Of a stretch of DNA of 52,500 nucleotides, positions 43,112 through 52,500 are shown piece after piece. The notes under the pieces are model-generated. The model was not told where the DNA came from and ran no database searches. It saw only the letters and a list, made by a program, of their open reading frames with translations. The position numbers and the translations under genes were made by a program. The stretch is from the NCBI GenBank assembly GCA_037447655.1, contig JBBHKE010001777.1, positions 1-52,500 on the forward strand, written 5' to 3'. The first letter of the stretch is position 1, and every line of letters begins with the position of its first letter. The stretch comes from Zygnema cylindricum. Taxonomy: Eukaryota; Streptophyta; Zygnematophyceae; Zygnematales; Zygnemataceae.

Positions 43112-43835
43112 CATAGTTGTTCAAATCGCGCGATTTTTTCCTTTTTTGCGATTGAAACGTATAATTCGTGACTTTTGAAAAAATCGTAAAAAAACGTGTA
43201 CTGTAAACTGAAACTGACATTTTACGGGAACCTGTAAACTAATTACTGTAACTTTACATTTTTTTACGGATATGTACGGAATAAAACGGGAAATATGCGT
43301 CGCACTTATTGGTACTTTCTGTTCAGTGAACTGAACAGGAATACCACGGAAGTTGTACGTTATATTATCGAAAATGTACGGACATTTTCGAAAAGAGACG
43401 TTGGACGTCACAATAATTTCGCGTGTTCAGTTTGAAATTTGTACGGGCGTCTTCTTCAAATTTTTTTTGAAAGAAGACGCCATGGAACAGAGACGAAATT
43501 GCTAAAAATGTTATCTTCGTAGCATTCGAACCCGGGTGCGTTAACTGCGATGCAAACCCTAAGGTGAGCGACTGGACTACCATTTGATAAGGTGGTTACA
43601 TCTCTAGAACAATTTGTCATAAAATTTTAAATACTTTATATTTTTACCGCTCATTTAACGGGAAAAACTTGCAAACTGCGTTATATGTAATAGTTTTTTG
43701 TTTTTTTATGTACGGAATAGTACGGAAGGAAATTCATTAACGATTTTTTGCGATTTGATCAAAAGGTTCAATGCATTTGTTACGTATAATTCGTCGCGTA
43801 CGGTACGTTCGCACTAATCGACGAGAACAACTATG
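43112..43835 (+). mobile_element. MITE, CATAGTTGTTC family, copy 2, interrupted by a SINE-like piece
   Basis: 724 bp with the same CATAGTTGTTC and GAACAACTATG ends. It carries a hairpin (GGCGTCTTCTTC and its complement, 43446-43481), and then a tRNA-like insertion before the family sequence resumes near 43650. Confidence 0.8.
43490..43612 (-). mobile_element. tRNA-derived SINE-like sequence
   Basis: On minus: a full A box, TAGTCCAGTCG, and a B box GGTTCGAATGC about 50 bp later, preceded by CCCGG. The A-box match to TRGYNNARNNG is complete and the B box has one mismatch. Located inside a MITE, so mobile rather than a tRNA gene. Confidence 0.65.
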
Positions 43836-44910
43836 GGTTTGTGCCAAGTTTATTGCGCCTACCAAAGGCCTACCATAAAAACGCCTACTTTTGAACTATG
43901 ATATATTCATATACATTGTGAGAGCACATGTGGCTGTTTACTTAGGGTGGCGTTCCATCAGAAAATTATGTAATCGTGCGGCTAACTCTACGCGTTGGGT
44001 TTGAGAAGATGTTCCATCACGTATAGCTTGTAAACCACGTGTTGTAAATTGAGTGGCAGCACGTAAGCTACGATCCCATATTGAATATCCTTAAGATTTT
44101 TCACAGTGACAAATTTAACTTCAAATCTTCACTTGCGTACCATGTACTTGCGTTAACAGGTCATTATGCAACAAACCTTATGCAATTTTTGCAGAAAAGT
44201 CTTTTTCTGAAATAGTGTGACGAAAGAGCGTTGCCAGAAATAGCGCGACGAAAGTGCGTTTTGAGATTACTTTTATTTATTTTAGGTTGCATTTTGAAAG
44301 GTACATGTAATGTGCAAATCATGTGAATTTCGCTGGTTTTCCATCGTGACACGTAGTTAATCGTCCAACGTGTCGCAATTCATTTTTTTTTGTAGCCTCC
44401 TCGTCGAGGTGGGTTGTCAACTAGAGAAAATAATAGTCGCGGGCGACCCGCTGCTTTGCCCTTTGGTTGCCAAACGCCTGTCGTATTTGTACACGCCGAC
44501 CAATATGAGCGTCACAATTTGTCATAGGAGTTACACGTACTCCACGTATCAATCCGTTTTCGGTACACTGCCAATCTCTATTAGCGTAGAAGTTTCTTTA
44601 GCGTACATGAAAAATTACCGTGGTTTACGATAATTAAGAATTTGAAAATTTTGGAAAAAAAACATACATTCTAATTGTTTAATAATTCTAATTTGGGTCT
44701 TTGAAAAAAAAAATGTCGTTCGCAAAACTGTTCACACTAATATAGGTATTCGTACAAAATCTGACAAATCGTACTCAAATTGTGCGTTCACACAGTCGAA
44801 ACGTAGTTGCTGGACGAATATGTGCGAACGTGATATTTGAAAGCCCGATTTGATCCCCTTTTTAGAGCGCACATTCTCATGCTTCCGCGGCTACTAAAAC
44901 TCATTAATTA
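43836..44910. other. No recognisable gene
   Basis: Open frames up to 87 codons (44370-44633, plus; 44164-44352, minus) without known motifs; scattered TACGG and GCGTAC words suggest old transposon DNA. Confidence 0.4.
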
Positions 44911-44914
44911 TACT

Positions 44915-45200
44915 TTTTCAGTTAAAAAGGTACAATTTTGTACGATCTGACACTGTCCGTACACCACACTAATTAACTGATGGTGTACTTCCGTTTTGTA
45001 CGGTACTAAACAATTAACCCTAAATAGAGTAAAGAAAAAAATCGAATGAACTACGCTAATGGAGAATAATAAAAAAAAAGCGGGACGGAATTAGCGTACA
45101 CTACGCTAATAGCGATTGGCGGTGTAGTGTACGGATAGTGGCGTGATGTGACGGGATCGCACGCGCAAAAATGAAAAGTACTTTTTTTTTACAATTCCGT
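44915..45200. mobile_element. Fragment of the palindromic TE family of 49.1-50.6 kb
   Basis: Shares AAAAAGGTACAATTTTG, CCGTACACCACACTA, the AAATAGAGTAAAGAAAAAAAT block and GTGTAGTGTACGGATA-GTGGCGTGATGTGACG with the element at 49590-50450. Non-coding. Confidence 0.65.
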
Positions 45201-45233
45201 CCGTTTACTTCCTTGCTACTGTACTCTTCTAGG

Positions 45234-45600
45234 TGACGACAAAATGTCAAACGTTTCGATTTCTGAGACCGGCGGTTGTGGACTGCCTTGTCAACATCTC
45301 CCCTTGTCTCGTCATTGGAGCGCGAATCTGGTTCTCTTCCTGTCAACCGGTACCTCTATCTCCCTTTCCTTCCCTCCCTCCCTCCCTCCCTCCCTCCCTT
45401 TCCCCTTCATCAATTCTATATATTTTGAATATTCTATAGAGGAGAGGGAGAGGGAGAGGGAGAGGGAAAGGGAGAGAGAGAGGAGAGGGAGGGGAGAAGT
45501 GAAGTTGTTTATTTTCTGACTGGAGGGTGAGAGGGAAGCTATTGCCAAGTATGTCGTGACAGTCCATGCCTTGGCCGCCCCCACAAGTACCCTCGTCGGA
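45234..45600 (+). other. Possible unrecognised exons and CT/GA tracts
   Basis: Two short blocks with splice-like edges: 45236-45351 (after CTCTTCTAG, reading RPAVVDCLVNISPCLVIG in one frame) and about 45535-45616 (AIAKYVVTVHALAAPTSTLV, before GGTACC). Between them lie CCCTCCCTCC (45353-45410) and GAGAGGGAG (45436-45496) tracts. I do not recognise the product; they may not be coding. Confidence 0.25.
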
Positions 45601-45803
45601 TCTCTCCTTCCCCGGTACCTTTTTCTATCTGTTTATGTCAAATCCTGTCATTTTTATTTATCATTTTTATGCGAAAGTTTTATCTTCTTTTTCTCATTTG
45701 TCAACGTTATCGCACGTTTTTATCGGATTTGTGCTAGTTTAGGAAAACGTTGCACCTTATTTAATGTGGTTTAAATTGTACAAGGAAACATTAGTCAGAG
45801 TCG

Positions 45804-45806
<3 letters not shown>

Positions 45807-45882
<76 letters not shown>
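45807..45882. repeat. (TA)n microsatellite, about 75 bp
   Basis: About 37 uninterrupted TA units. Confidence 0.95.
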
Positions 45883-45887
<5 letters not shown>

Positions 45888-46299
45888 CTGCCATAGTTTT
45901 TATACGCTTAGTTTCTCCCTCTTTCTCTCAACACGAAGCCAACAATGGTTTCCTTTCACCTCTTCGAATCTAAATAGTGTGGTTTGTTGCGCAGCCATCT
46001 CTGCCAAAATGTTTCATATTTTTTTCGTTCCGATGCAATGTATGTTGTGATGTGTTATTTTGTTTGTTGGGATCCGTTTATTTTGGTTATATTTGTGGTA
46101 CATCAATCTACAGTTTCAGTTTTCAGTCTGATTATCCGCAAGTTTTATTTGTTTACTTTCAGTTTTGTTTTTTTTATGACATTTATATAAAAATCTCAAA
46201 TTAAATAAACTCTTGTAAGGAATGTTGACGGAACGTGGATTTTTGCGCTCTACCATCGGCTGAGTCTTCTTGTGCTCTCAAAATTATATTGTTAAGAAA

Positions 46300-47110
46300 A
46301 AACAAATGTTATTATAAATATATTTTATATAAAACATCTGTTGACATTGGTTGACAATTATATAATATTATATCTAACTGCTATACTACACATATTATAA
46401 CAGGTTTAGTCTTACTGTTATATTATTATAGTTTTACCCAGTTATACATTATATATAGACTAACTATCATAATGTGTTAACTTTTATAATGAGAACTAAC
46501 TATTTTATTATATATATTTTAACATTTATATCTAACTGTTATAATGTGTTAATTATTAGTGTTAACTAACTATTACATTATATTTTTTATAACAGTTTAC
46601 ATTATATTTATCTTAACAGTTAAAATTAACTGTTATATTATACATATTATAACAGTTGTATCTAACAGTCATATTATGTTAATTATTATAAATATAGTAA
46701 ACTTTTACATTATAGTAATTATAACAGTTGAATCTAACTGTTATGTTATATATATTATGACAATTATATCTAACCATTACATTATGTTTATTACAATTAT
46801 ATCTAACCATTCATTATGTTTATTATAATTGTTATAAGTATACAGTACAACTATAGCAGTAGTTGTAACAGTAGTTCATATATTATACTTCAACTAAAAT
46901 TATATACATTGTTTATAATATAACTCTTACTTAAAATATATAAAACAGATAATAACGTGCATTATTGTATATATTACAAATATTTCTTATGTTAAATATG
47001 TATTATAATGTTTTATAACGTTTTATAGTATATCAGTTACATGTGATAGAAATATTATTCGATATGTTATATATATTATAATTGCCATTATGTATACGAC
47101 ATTATGTATT
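46300..47110. repeat. AT-rich repeat with AACAGTT/AACTGTT hairpin units
   Basis: Many irregular copies of TATAACAGTTATATCTAACTGTTATATT. AACAGTT and AACTGTT are inverted complements, so each unit can fold. No gene. Confidence 0.7.
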
Positions 47111-47340
47111 TTTTGTTATTCAGGTGTAAGTGTGTTTTTTTTCAGCTTTTGGGAGTTCGATTTTAGGTAAGCTCATTATGACACGAAAACCTCTTTTTCG
47201 ATTACATGTTACAAGGTTTGGAAATTGTTCGTTTCGTGCTCTTTCCTTATTATTGTTTGGTTGTGAGTTTAAATATTTTTATGTAAAAAAGGTAGTTATT
47301 AGTTATTTATTTTTCTAGAGTATTGTCTGCTCCTATTGAA

Positions 47341-47794
47341 AGATGGGCTGATGATGATGACGATGATGATGATGATGTAATGAATGATGATAATGATGAT
47401 GTAATGCTGATGATGATGCAATGATGATGATAATGATGATGATGTTGATGATGTTGATAATGATGATGATGATGACGATCATGATCATGGTGATGATGAT
47501 AATGATGATGATGATCATGATGATGATGATGTAATGATAATGATAATGATGATGATAATGATCATGATAATGTTGTTGATGATGATACTGTAATGATGAT
47601 GATGATGAAGATGATGATGATGACGATGATGTTTTGATTATGATGACGATGATGATAATGATGATGATGATGATGATGTTATGATGATGTAATGATGATG
47701 ATGATGATGATAATGATGTAATGATGATGATGATGGTGATGAAGATGTTGACGATGATGATGTTGACGATGATGATGATGACGATGATGATGAC

Positions 47795-47857
<63 letters not shown>

Positions 47858-47888
47858 AATGATGATGATGATGATGATGATGATGATG
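47341..47888. repeat. (GAT)n trinucleotide array, about 550 bp
   Basis: Nearly continuous GATGAT with GTA, AAT and GAC variants. Poly-Ser, poly-His and poly-Ile frames on the minus strand are artefacts of the repeat. Confidence 0.95.
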
Positions 47889-47889
47889 T

Positions 47890-48630
47890 AATCAAAGTAT
47901 CACCAAAACAAAGTATTCAAAGTCTTCAAAGTATTCAAAGAATTCAAAATATTTGTATTGTATTTAAAAAAAAAAAAAAACTACTATTTGTAATGCTGGT
48001 CATATAAAAAAAAAAACAAAGTAATCAAGTTTCACCAAAACAAAGTAGTCAAAGTATTTGTGTTGTATTTTAAAAAAATGTATATACCAATGTTTGTAAT
48101 GTTCGTCAGCCTTTGAGCTGATAATGATGTTCAACAACTTTCTTGGTCTTTAGACTATCAGTTGGTTGATCGGAAAAACAAAGAAAACAAATTATTCAAA
48201 GTAACAATGTAATCTAATAAACAAGTATTATAATTGAAAACAAGTGTTTGTAATGTTGGTCAGCCTCCGAGCTGATAGTGATGTTTATGCAACCTTCTAA
48301 GTCTTAGGACCAAGTTGGTTGATCAAAAAAAAAAAAAAAAAACAAAGTACTCAAAGTTATCAATCGACTATAATAAACAAGGAAAATTAATAAATAATAA
48401 GATATTGTAATGTTAGTCAGCCTTTGAGCTGATAATGCCGTTTATGCGACCATTTGGGTCTTCGACTAAGGTGCTTGATCGAAAACAAAAAAAAGTACTT
48501 AAAGTAATCAACATATTCTAACTATCAAAAAATATAAAAGAAAATACGTGTTTGTAGTGTTAGTCAGCCATCAAGCTGATAATGATGTTGTTCCAACAGG
48601 TCTTTGGACTAAGTTGGTTGAATCCTAGGT
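47890..48630. repeat. Minisatellite, four to five units of about 150 bp
   Basis: Each unit holds TTTGTAATGTT(G/C)GTCAGCC, GAGCTGATAATGATGTT, a TCTT-GGACTAAGTTGGTTGATC block and then AAAACAAAGTA with CAAAGT spacing. Core copies lie near 48090, 48245, 48408 and 48552, with a partial one at about 47985. TCAGC...GCTGA in each unit can form a small hairpin. Confidence 0.82.
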
Positions 48631-48639
48631 AAGTTTGAT

Positions 48640-49080
48640 GTTTCTTTTTTTCCTTGTTATTTTTTTCTTTGTTATGTTTACATTTGTTTTTTGCTTTTTT
48701 GTTATGTGATCAAGGTTGTATTGTGTTTATTTATTTTGTTTGTCTGTTTTTTGTTTTCTTTTTTTGTGATATTATGTATTGATAATAAAAAAATATGAAA
48801 AATAACATACAACACCTTAATATAAAATAAACAAAAACCATTTGTATTTTGTTTAAGCGAATAATGGTTGAATAATGCTAATGGTTTAATGTGTGTTCTA
48901 GATTTAACATTAAAAGAATTAATACTACATGATATATTCATTCCATTCATTCATATCGTTCATTAGATTAAGATCAAACGCTCAAATCAATGTGAAACTT
49001 TTACGCTTAATCAACCCCCCTACATGAACGAAACGCGAATTAAACCATCCACTTGGCATTGTCATGGTCTTTACCATGTA
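48640..49080. other. No recognisable gene
   Basis: AT-rich with T runs; nothing identified. Confidence 0.4.
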
Positions 49081-49149
49081 CAACGCGATAGTAGAGTGCG
49101 TACCATGTACGAAAATTGTACGTGACGCCAACACTGAAATAATGGTACA

Positions 49150-50345
49150 TTGCGAATCGTAATTATAGTAAAGAACAAATTAGAGCAAAAAAACAAAAAA
49201 AACAACTAAAGTTATAAACGCTAATTATTGTGATAGAACCTTTTTCACAGAGGGAATTTATTCTACTTTATTTAAGTACTCTATATTAGCTTATGTCGGC
49301 AATAATTATCCGTGTTGTAATTATAAACACTAAATTATTTAGACATACGAAAACCGTCAGCCCGTATATTTTGACGTCATTATGACGTTAGTACTATTTG
49401 TCTCATAGATATATACTATTTGTCTCAACTCATACTGTTACTGTTTAACTTTGAAATTTTCACATGTAAATTCATGTAAATGTTCACACAGGCGAGAATG
49501 TTGTCGACGGACGGAGATATGCGAACGGGTTTTTTTCGATGCGATTTATTTTTTTTGTTTAGTGCAATTTCACATGCGAGCGCGATTCTATTAAATTATT
49601 ATTTGTACCTTTTTACTTATAAAGGAACAATTTTGCACAGTCAGACGTTGTCCGTACTCCACACTATTTAAAATGAACCTATATTAGGATTTTTGACGCT
49701 AATTAAGCTTTACCTTAAATAGAATAATGAAAAAAATAGAATCATTTACTCTATTTCATGTGATAGAGTCGAAATTTAGGGCGACCGAATTAGCGTTATT
49801 TACTCTAATTACGATTCGCTGTGTACACCGCGAATCGTAATTAGAGTAAATTACTCTAATTAGGTCGCTCGAAATTTCGACTCTATCACATGAAATAGAG
49901 TAAATGATTCTATTTTTTTCATTATTCTATTTAAGGTAAAGTTTAATTAGCGTTTTTAATTCTAATGTAGGTTCGTTTTAAATAGTGTGGGGTACGGACG
50001 ACCTCCGACCGTGCAAAATTGTACTTTATTAAGGAAAAAAGTACAAATAATGATTTAATAACGGCCGTTATCATGTAATTGCGTTTTAACAAACCGCGTA
50101 GTGCAAACGTCATAGTGACGATAAACTGTACATTTTGTCAAATTCTGTACGAATACCTTATTTACAGTAGAGGATATTAGCGTGCCAAACTAGAGTACTT
50201 AAATAAATTAGAGTAAACTTCATAGTTGAAACAGCTCTATCACATAGATTAGCGTTCATTACTCTAATTTTTTTTTTTAGTTTTTGTACTCTAAATTTTT
50301 CATTACTCTAATTACGATTCGCGGTGTAGTGTACGGATATTGAGA
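49150..50345. mobile_element. Long inverted-repeat element with a central palindrome
   Basis: The outer arms (49150-49335 and 50145-50345) are inverted copies. They share GCGAATCGTAATTA at the tip, AAACGCTAAT-TATGTGATAGA, and TTATTTAAGTACTCTA. Between them sits a palindrome (49590-50060) whose arms match nearly throughout and meet near 49828 (GATTCGCTGTG/CACCGCGAATC). No transposase frame. Confidence 0.78.
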
Positions 50346-50570
50346 ACCCGACAACGTGGCGTGATGTGACGAGATCGCACGCGGCAAAATTAAAAGTGCG
50401 ATACTGCTGTACCGGTATTGATAACACGACATTTTGACGTGTACGGATATTGACAAAACGACAACTCAGCGTAATGTACAGAATCGTACGCGAAAAAATT
50501 TAACGTACGATACTGTACGTTACCCCAACCGGTATTGATAACACGACATTTTGGCGTGACGTCGATTTTG
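50332..50570. repeat. Two-copy tandem repeat, about 120 bp
   Basis: GTACGGATATTGA...CGACAAC...GCGTGATGTGACGAGATCG...GGTATTGATAACACGACATTTTG occurs twice (50332-50450 and 50451-50570). Confidence 0.75.
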
Positions 50571-50785
50571 TCTGGACTTTTATCATACCACTACAACCAC
50601 GTGAAATACAACAAATAGGATTGTACCACGTGTCTCTTTCCTTTGTCACCAGAGACGCCAATCCTAACTCAAAACAATCAACGGCTCAAGATCTGACACA
50701 AAAACAATCGACGGTCAATTTTCGTTTTCACCAGAGGCGAAGGCGACTACAATGCTTTTCCCTTTTAGAAAAAGGGCAAAGCAAA

Positions 50786-50860
50786 AATGGGCGAATGCCT
50801 CGCGAATGAATATCCGACGGAAAAAATGAGCGAATGCCTTGCGAATGAATATCCGACGGT
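50786..50860. repeat. 39-bp tandem duplication
   Basis: GCGAATGCCT(C/T)GCGAATGAAT then ATCCGACGG occurs twice in succession. Confidence 0.8.
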
Positions 50861-50999
50861 CAGTGTTATCTCCCAGACCTTCGGAGAGTATTGGCAAGAT
50901 TCTCTATAATGTTGTTTCGCGTATAAAAACAAAATAAGCAGGACGGTTCGACACGGCTAGGCGCGGATTTCTGTAAACTACCCCCACTTTTCGACTGAT

Positions 51000-51500
51000 G
51001 GAACGCCACCGTTCGCCGCAAAATTGAAATCTAATCGTGAATCGTAAATAGTGTGGCTTGATTTACTCGCGCGTGACGACGCGCATATTTTTCATTTAGT
51101 TTTCATCATAATTTTTACGCGGGTCGGTTTTATTATCGCGTACGAAATTTATTTCGTTTCGTGCGATTTAATTTATCCGTATCACGTCGTCCTTTACTTT
51201 GCGTCTAACCGATCAGACTTTGTTTTTGCAGTGAAGATTCTCCGTACAATTTTCACGGGTGTTTCAATGTCCGAAAACAAAAGTCGTCACTGGACAGTCG
51301 TGACATATGTAAACGCCGTGACCGAAGACAAGAGTCGTCAGTCGTCACTTAAAATCGTGACATCTACAGACGCTATGTGATTTTTTGACGGTGGAGGCGT
51401 CATGTTCTCTGTGGCGTTGTAGACGTCTAGTTTTTTGTGACATTGTTGACGTCGTGCGTATGGTGACACTTTCGACGTCATTAATTTTGGAACTTTGCAC
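51000..51500. mobile_element. Transposon fragment related to the 15.5 and 17.7 kb elements
   Basis: CGCAAAATTGAAATCTAATCG and AAATAGTGTGGCTTGATTTACTCGCGCGTGACGACGC-like words recur at about 15530 and 17690-17745. The TTTATTTCGTTTCGTG stretch also matches. No transposase domain recognised. Confidence 0.55.
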
Positions 51501-52500
51501 CGATTGACTTTCCGATTACGTTTTTTTGTCTTTTCTCTTTCAATTCGTCACCAAAAAACGTAGAAAAATAGTCAATTTTTTATTTTTCATAGATCTTTCG
51601 GTCAACACGGCGGCGTAGATTTTTGCAAAGACGCATGAACGAAAGTGGATGTCCGAGACCTGTGCAATCCGTACATGATGGCGACGGGCAAAAAAAAAAC
51701 GACTTTCCCTCTTGCGAAAATGTTGAAATCGTGTGAAGCGTGCGAAGATTTTTTCGAATTCGTATTGAAACCGGTTCACGTTCGAGTTCGAAGATTTGGC
51801 ATGGCGTGGCTGTGGGTCGAAAAGGAGACATGAGTACATCATAAGTTTCAAGATGACGTAAATTGTACTTTTTTTTTACACTTTTTTCGTACGGCATACA
51901 ATTTTATCGTGCAGTATTAATTTTTTGATGAAAAATAGTAAAATACAAATTTAAAATAAAATAAAGTTCGAGATTATATATTTAGTGTTGTTCTAATGAC
52001 GGTGCGCCAGGGACGGGATCTGAAAGAATATATCGTTTGTCGGATCTTCGAAAGGACAAATTCCAAAAGGATCTCTTGAAAACTTTATTTGGCTGCCCGT
52101 TTTTTCTTTTATACCGATGCCTCCTGTTCCTTTCAAGTCCATGGCTGCCATCTCCATCCCAAATCTATGGATTTTCTCGTCCCTTTTGGATCCTGGAGCA
52201 GCTTACATCCATACATTGTAGATCTAAGCCACTCTTATTTATTTTATTCCTGAACTGTTTGATTTTAGAGCTTATTTTCTTAACATTTTAGGGTTTTTTA
52301 AGGTTTGTTAGGGTTTTGAAGTTAGCTGGACATGCTTGATCTTCCGGCGATCAGTCATCCTGACGAGTTTCTCTTAACCTAATATCTTTCAGTTAACCTT
52401 ATGTAATGCAGTTAACTAAACCGTGGTCAGCTGTCGCTGACTTTTTTTTTTGACTTTGGTTAATTCGACAACTTATGTTTTTTTAGGTTAACATAGCCAA
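51501..52500. other. No recognisable gene
   Basis: Open frames up to 105 codons on both strands without known motifs. The words GGCATGGCGTGGCTGTGGGTC with AGATGACGTAAATTGTACTT recur in diverged form at about 24920-25015 and 25295-25370, pointing to shared repeat DNA. Confidence 0.35.

Noticed and set aside
43490-43612. Functional tRNA gene on minus
   Set aside because: A and B boxes are good but no acceptor stem or normal anticodon arm can be drawn, and it sits inside a MITE.
38852-45360. Kinase C-lobe exon after GTGACGACAAAATG at 45236
   Set aside because: The words resemble V-T-T-K but the following residues do not match the catalytic loop, activation segment or any later kinase subdomain.
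46559-46828. Ile/Tyr-rich 89-codon frame
   Set aside because: Arises from AT-rich hairpin repeats with no stops by chance.
47638-47895. Poly-Ser/His open frame on minus
   Set aside because: Produced by the (GAT)n array; no start context, no non-repetitive sequence.
51540-51897. Overlapping minus-strand frames of about 105 codons
   Set aside because: No domain, no splice context, and part of the region recurs in other transposon sequence.

Overview
This is nuclear DNA of a land plant. It is AT-rich, with two spliced plant genes and a dense set of nested Ty1-copia LTR retrotransposons, MITEs and simple repeats. The exosome helicase reads as a diverged, possibly non-seed-plant member of its family, but I cannot name the species. 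There are no bacterial operons, and most long open frames come from microsatellites or decayed transposons.

Layout: (1) 1-13,163, minus strand: a HEN2-type (MTR4-like) DExH-box RNA helicase. I resolved twelve exons with GT-AG borders, and the C-terminus runs off the left edge. Its introns carry tandem repeats, long GA/CT tracts and, on the opposite strand, two orphan LRR exons. (2) 13,164-19,067: intergenic DNA with an LTR fragment, fold-back elements and a truncated MITE. (3) 19,068-35,283: a nest of copia elements. An older host copia element (minus strand) has its RNase H region split by a solo LTR (target-site duplication, TSD, AGTCG). Its reverse transcriptase (RT) region is split by a second copia element (TSD AGAAC/AGAAA). 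A non-autonomous LTR element sits in the RNase H of that inner element (TSD GATCC). A 1.2 kb insertion sits in its 5' LTR (TSD GGACC). About 6.0 kb of the nest (28,010-34,052) is inverted, which explains why pieces of both elements lie on opposite strands. (4) 35,433-38,851, plus strand: three exons of an LRR receptor-like kinase. Its upstream ectodomain exons and the second half of its kinase domain are not found. (5) 38,852-52,500: no recognisable gene. This stretch holds MITEs, a tRNA-like SINE, a large palindrome, a 0.55 kb GAT array and minisatellites.

Most unusual signal: the LTRs of both related retrotransposon families carry, near their 5' end and antisense to the LTR, a tRNA-like module with A-box and B-box motifs. 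In the non-autonomous family it looks like tRNA-Arg. It resembles in principle the 5S-carrying LTRs of Cassandra elements, but with a tRNA-like sequence. Other points of interest are the reconstructable inversion, a HEN2 gene in which all 11 visible introns are phase 0, and HEN2 exon 10 flanked by complementary GA/CT tracts.
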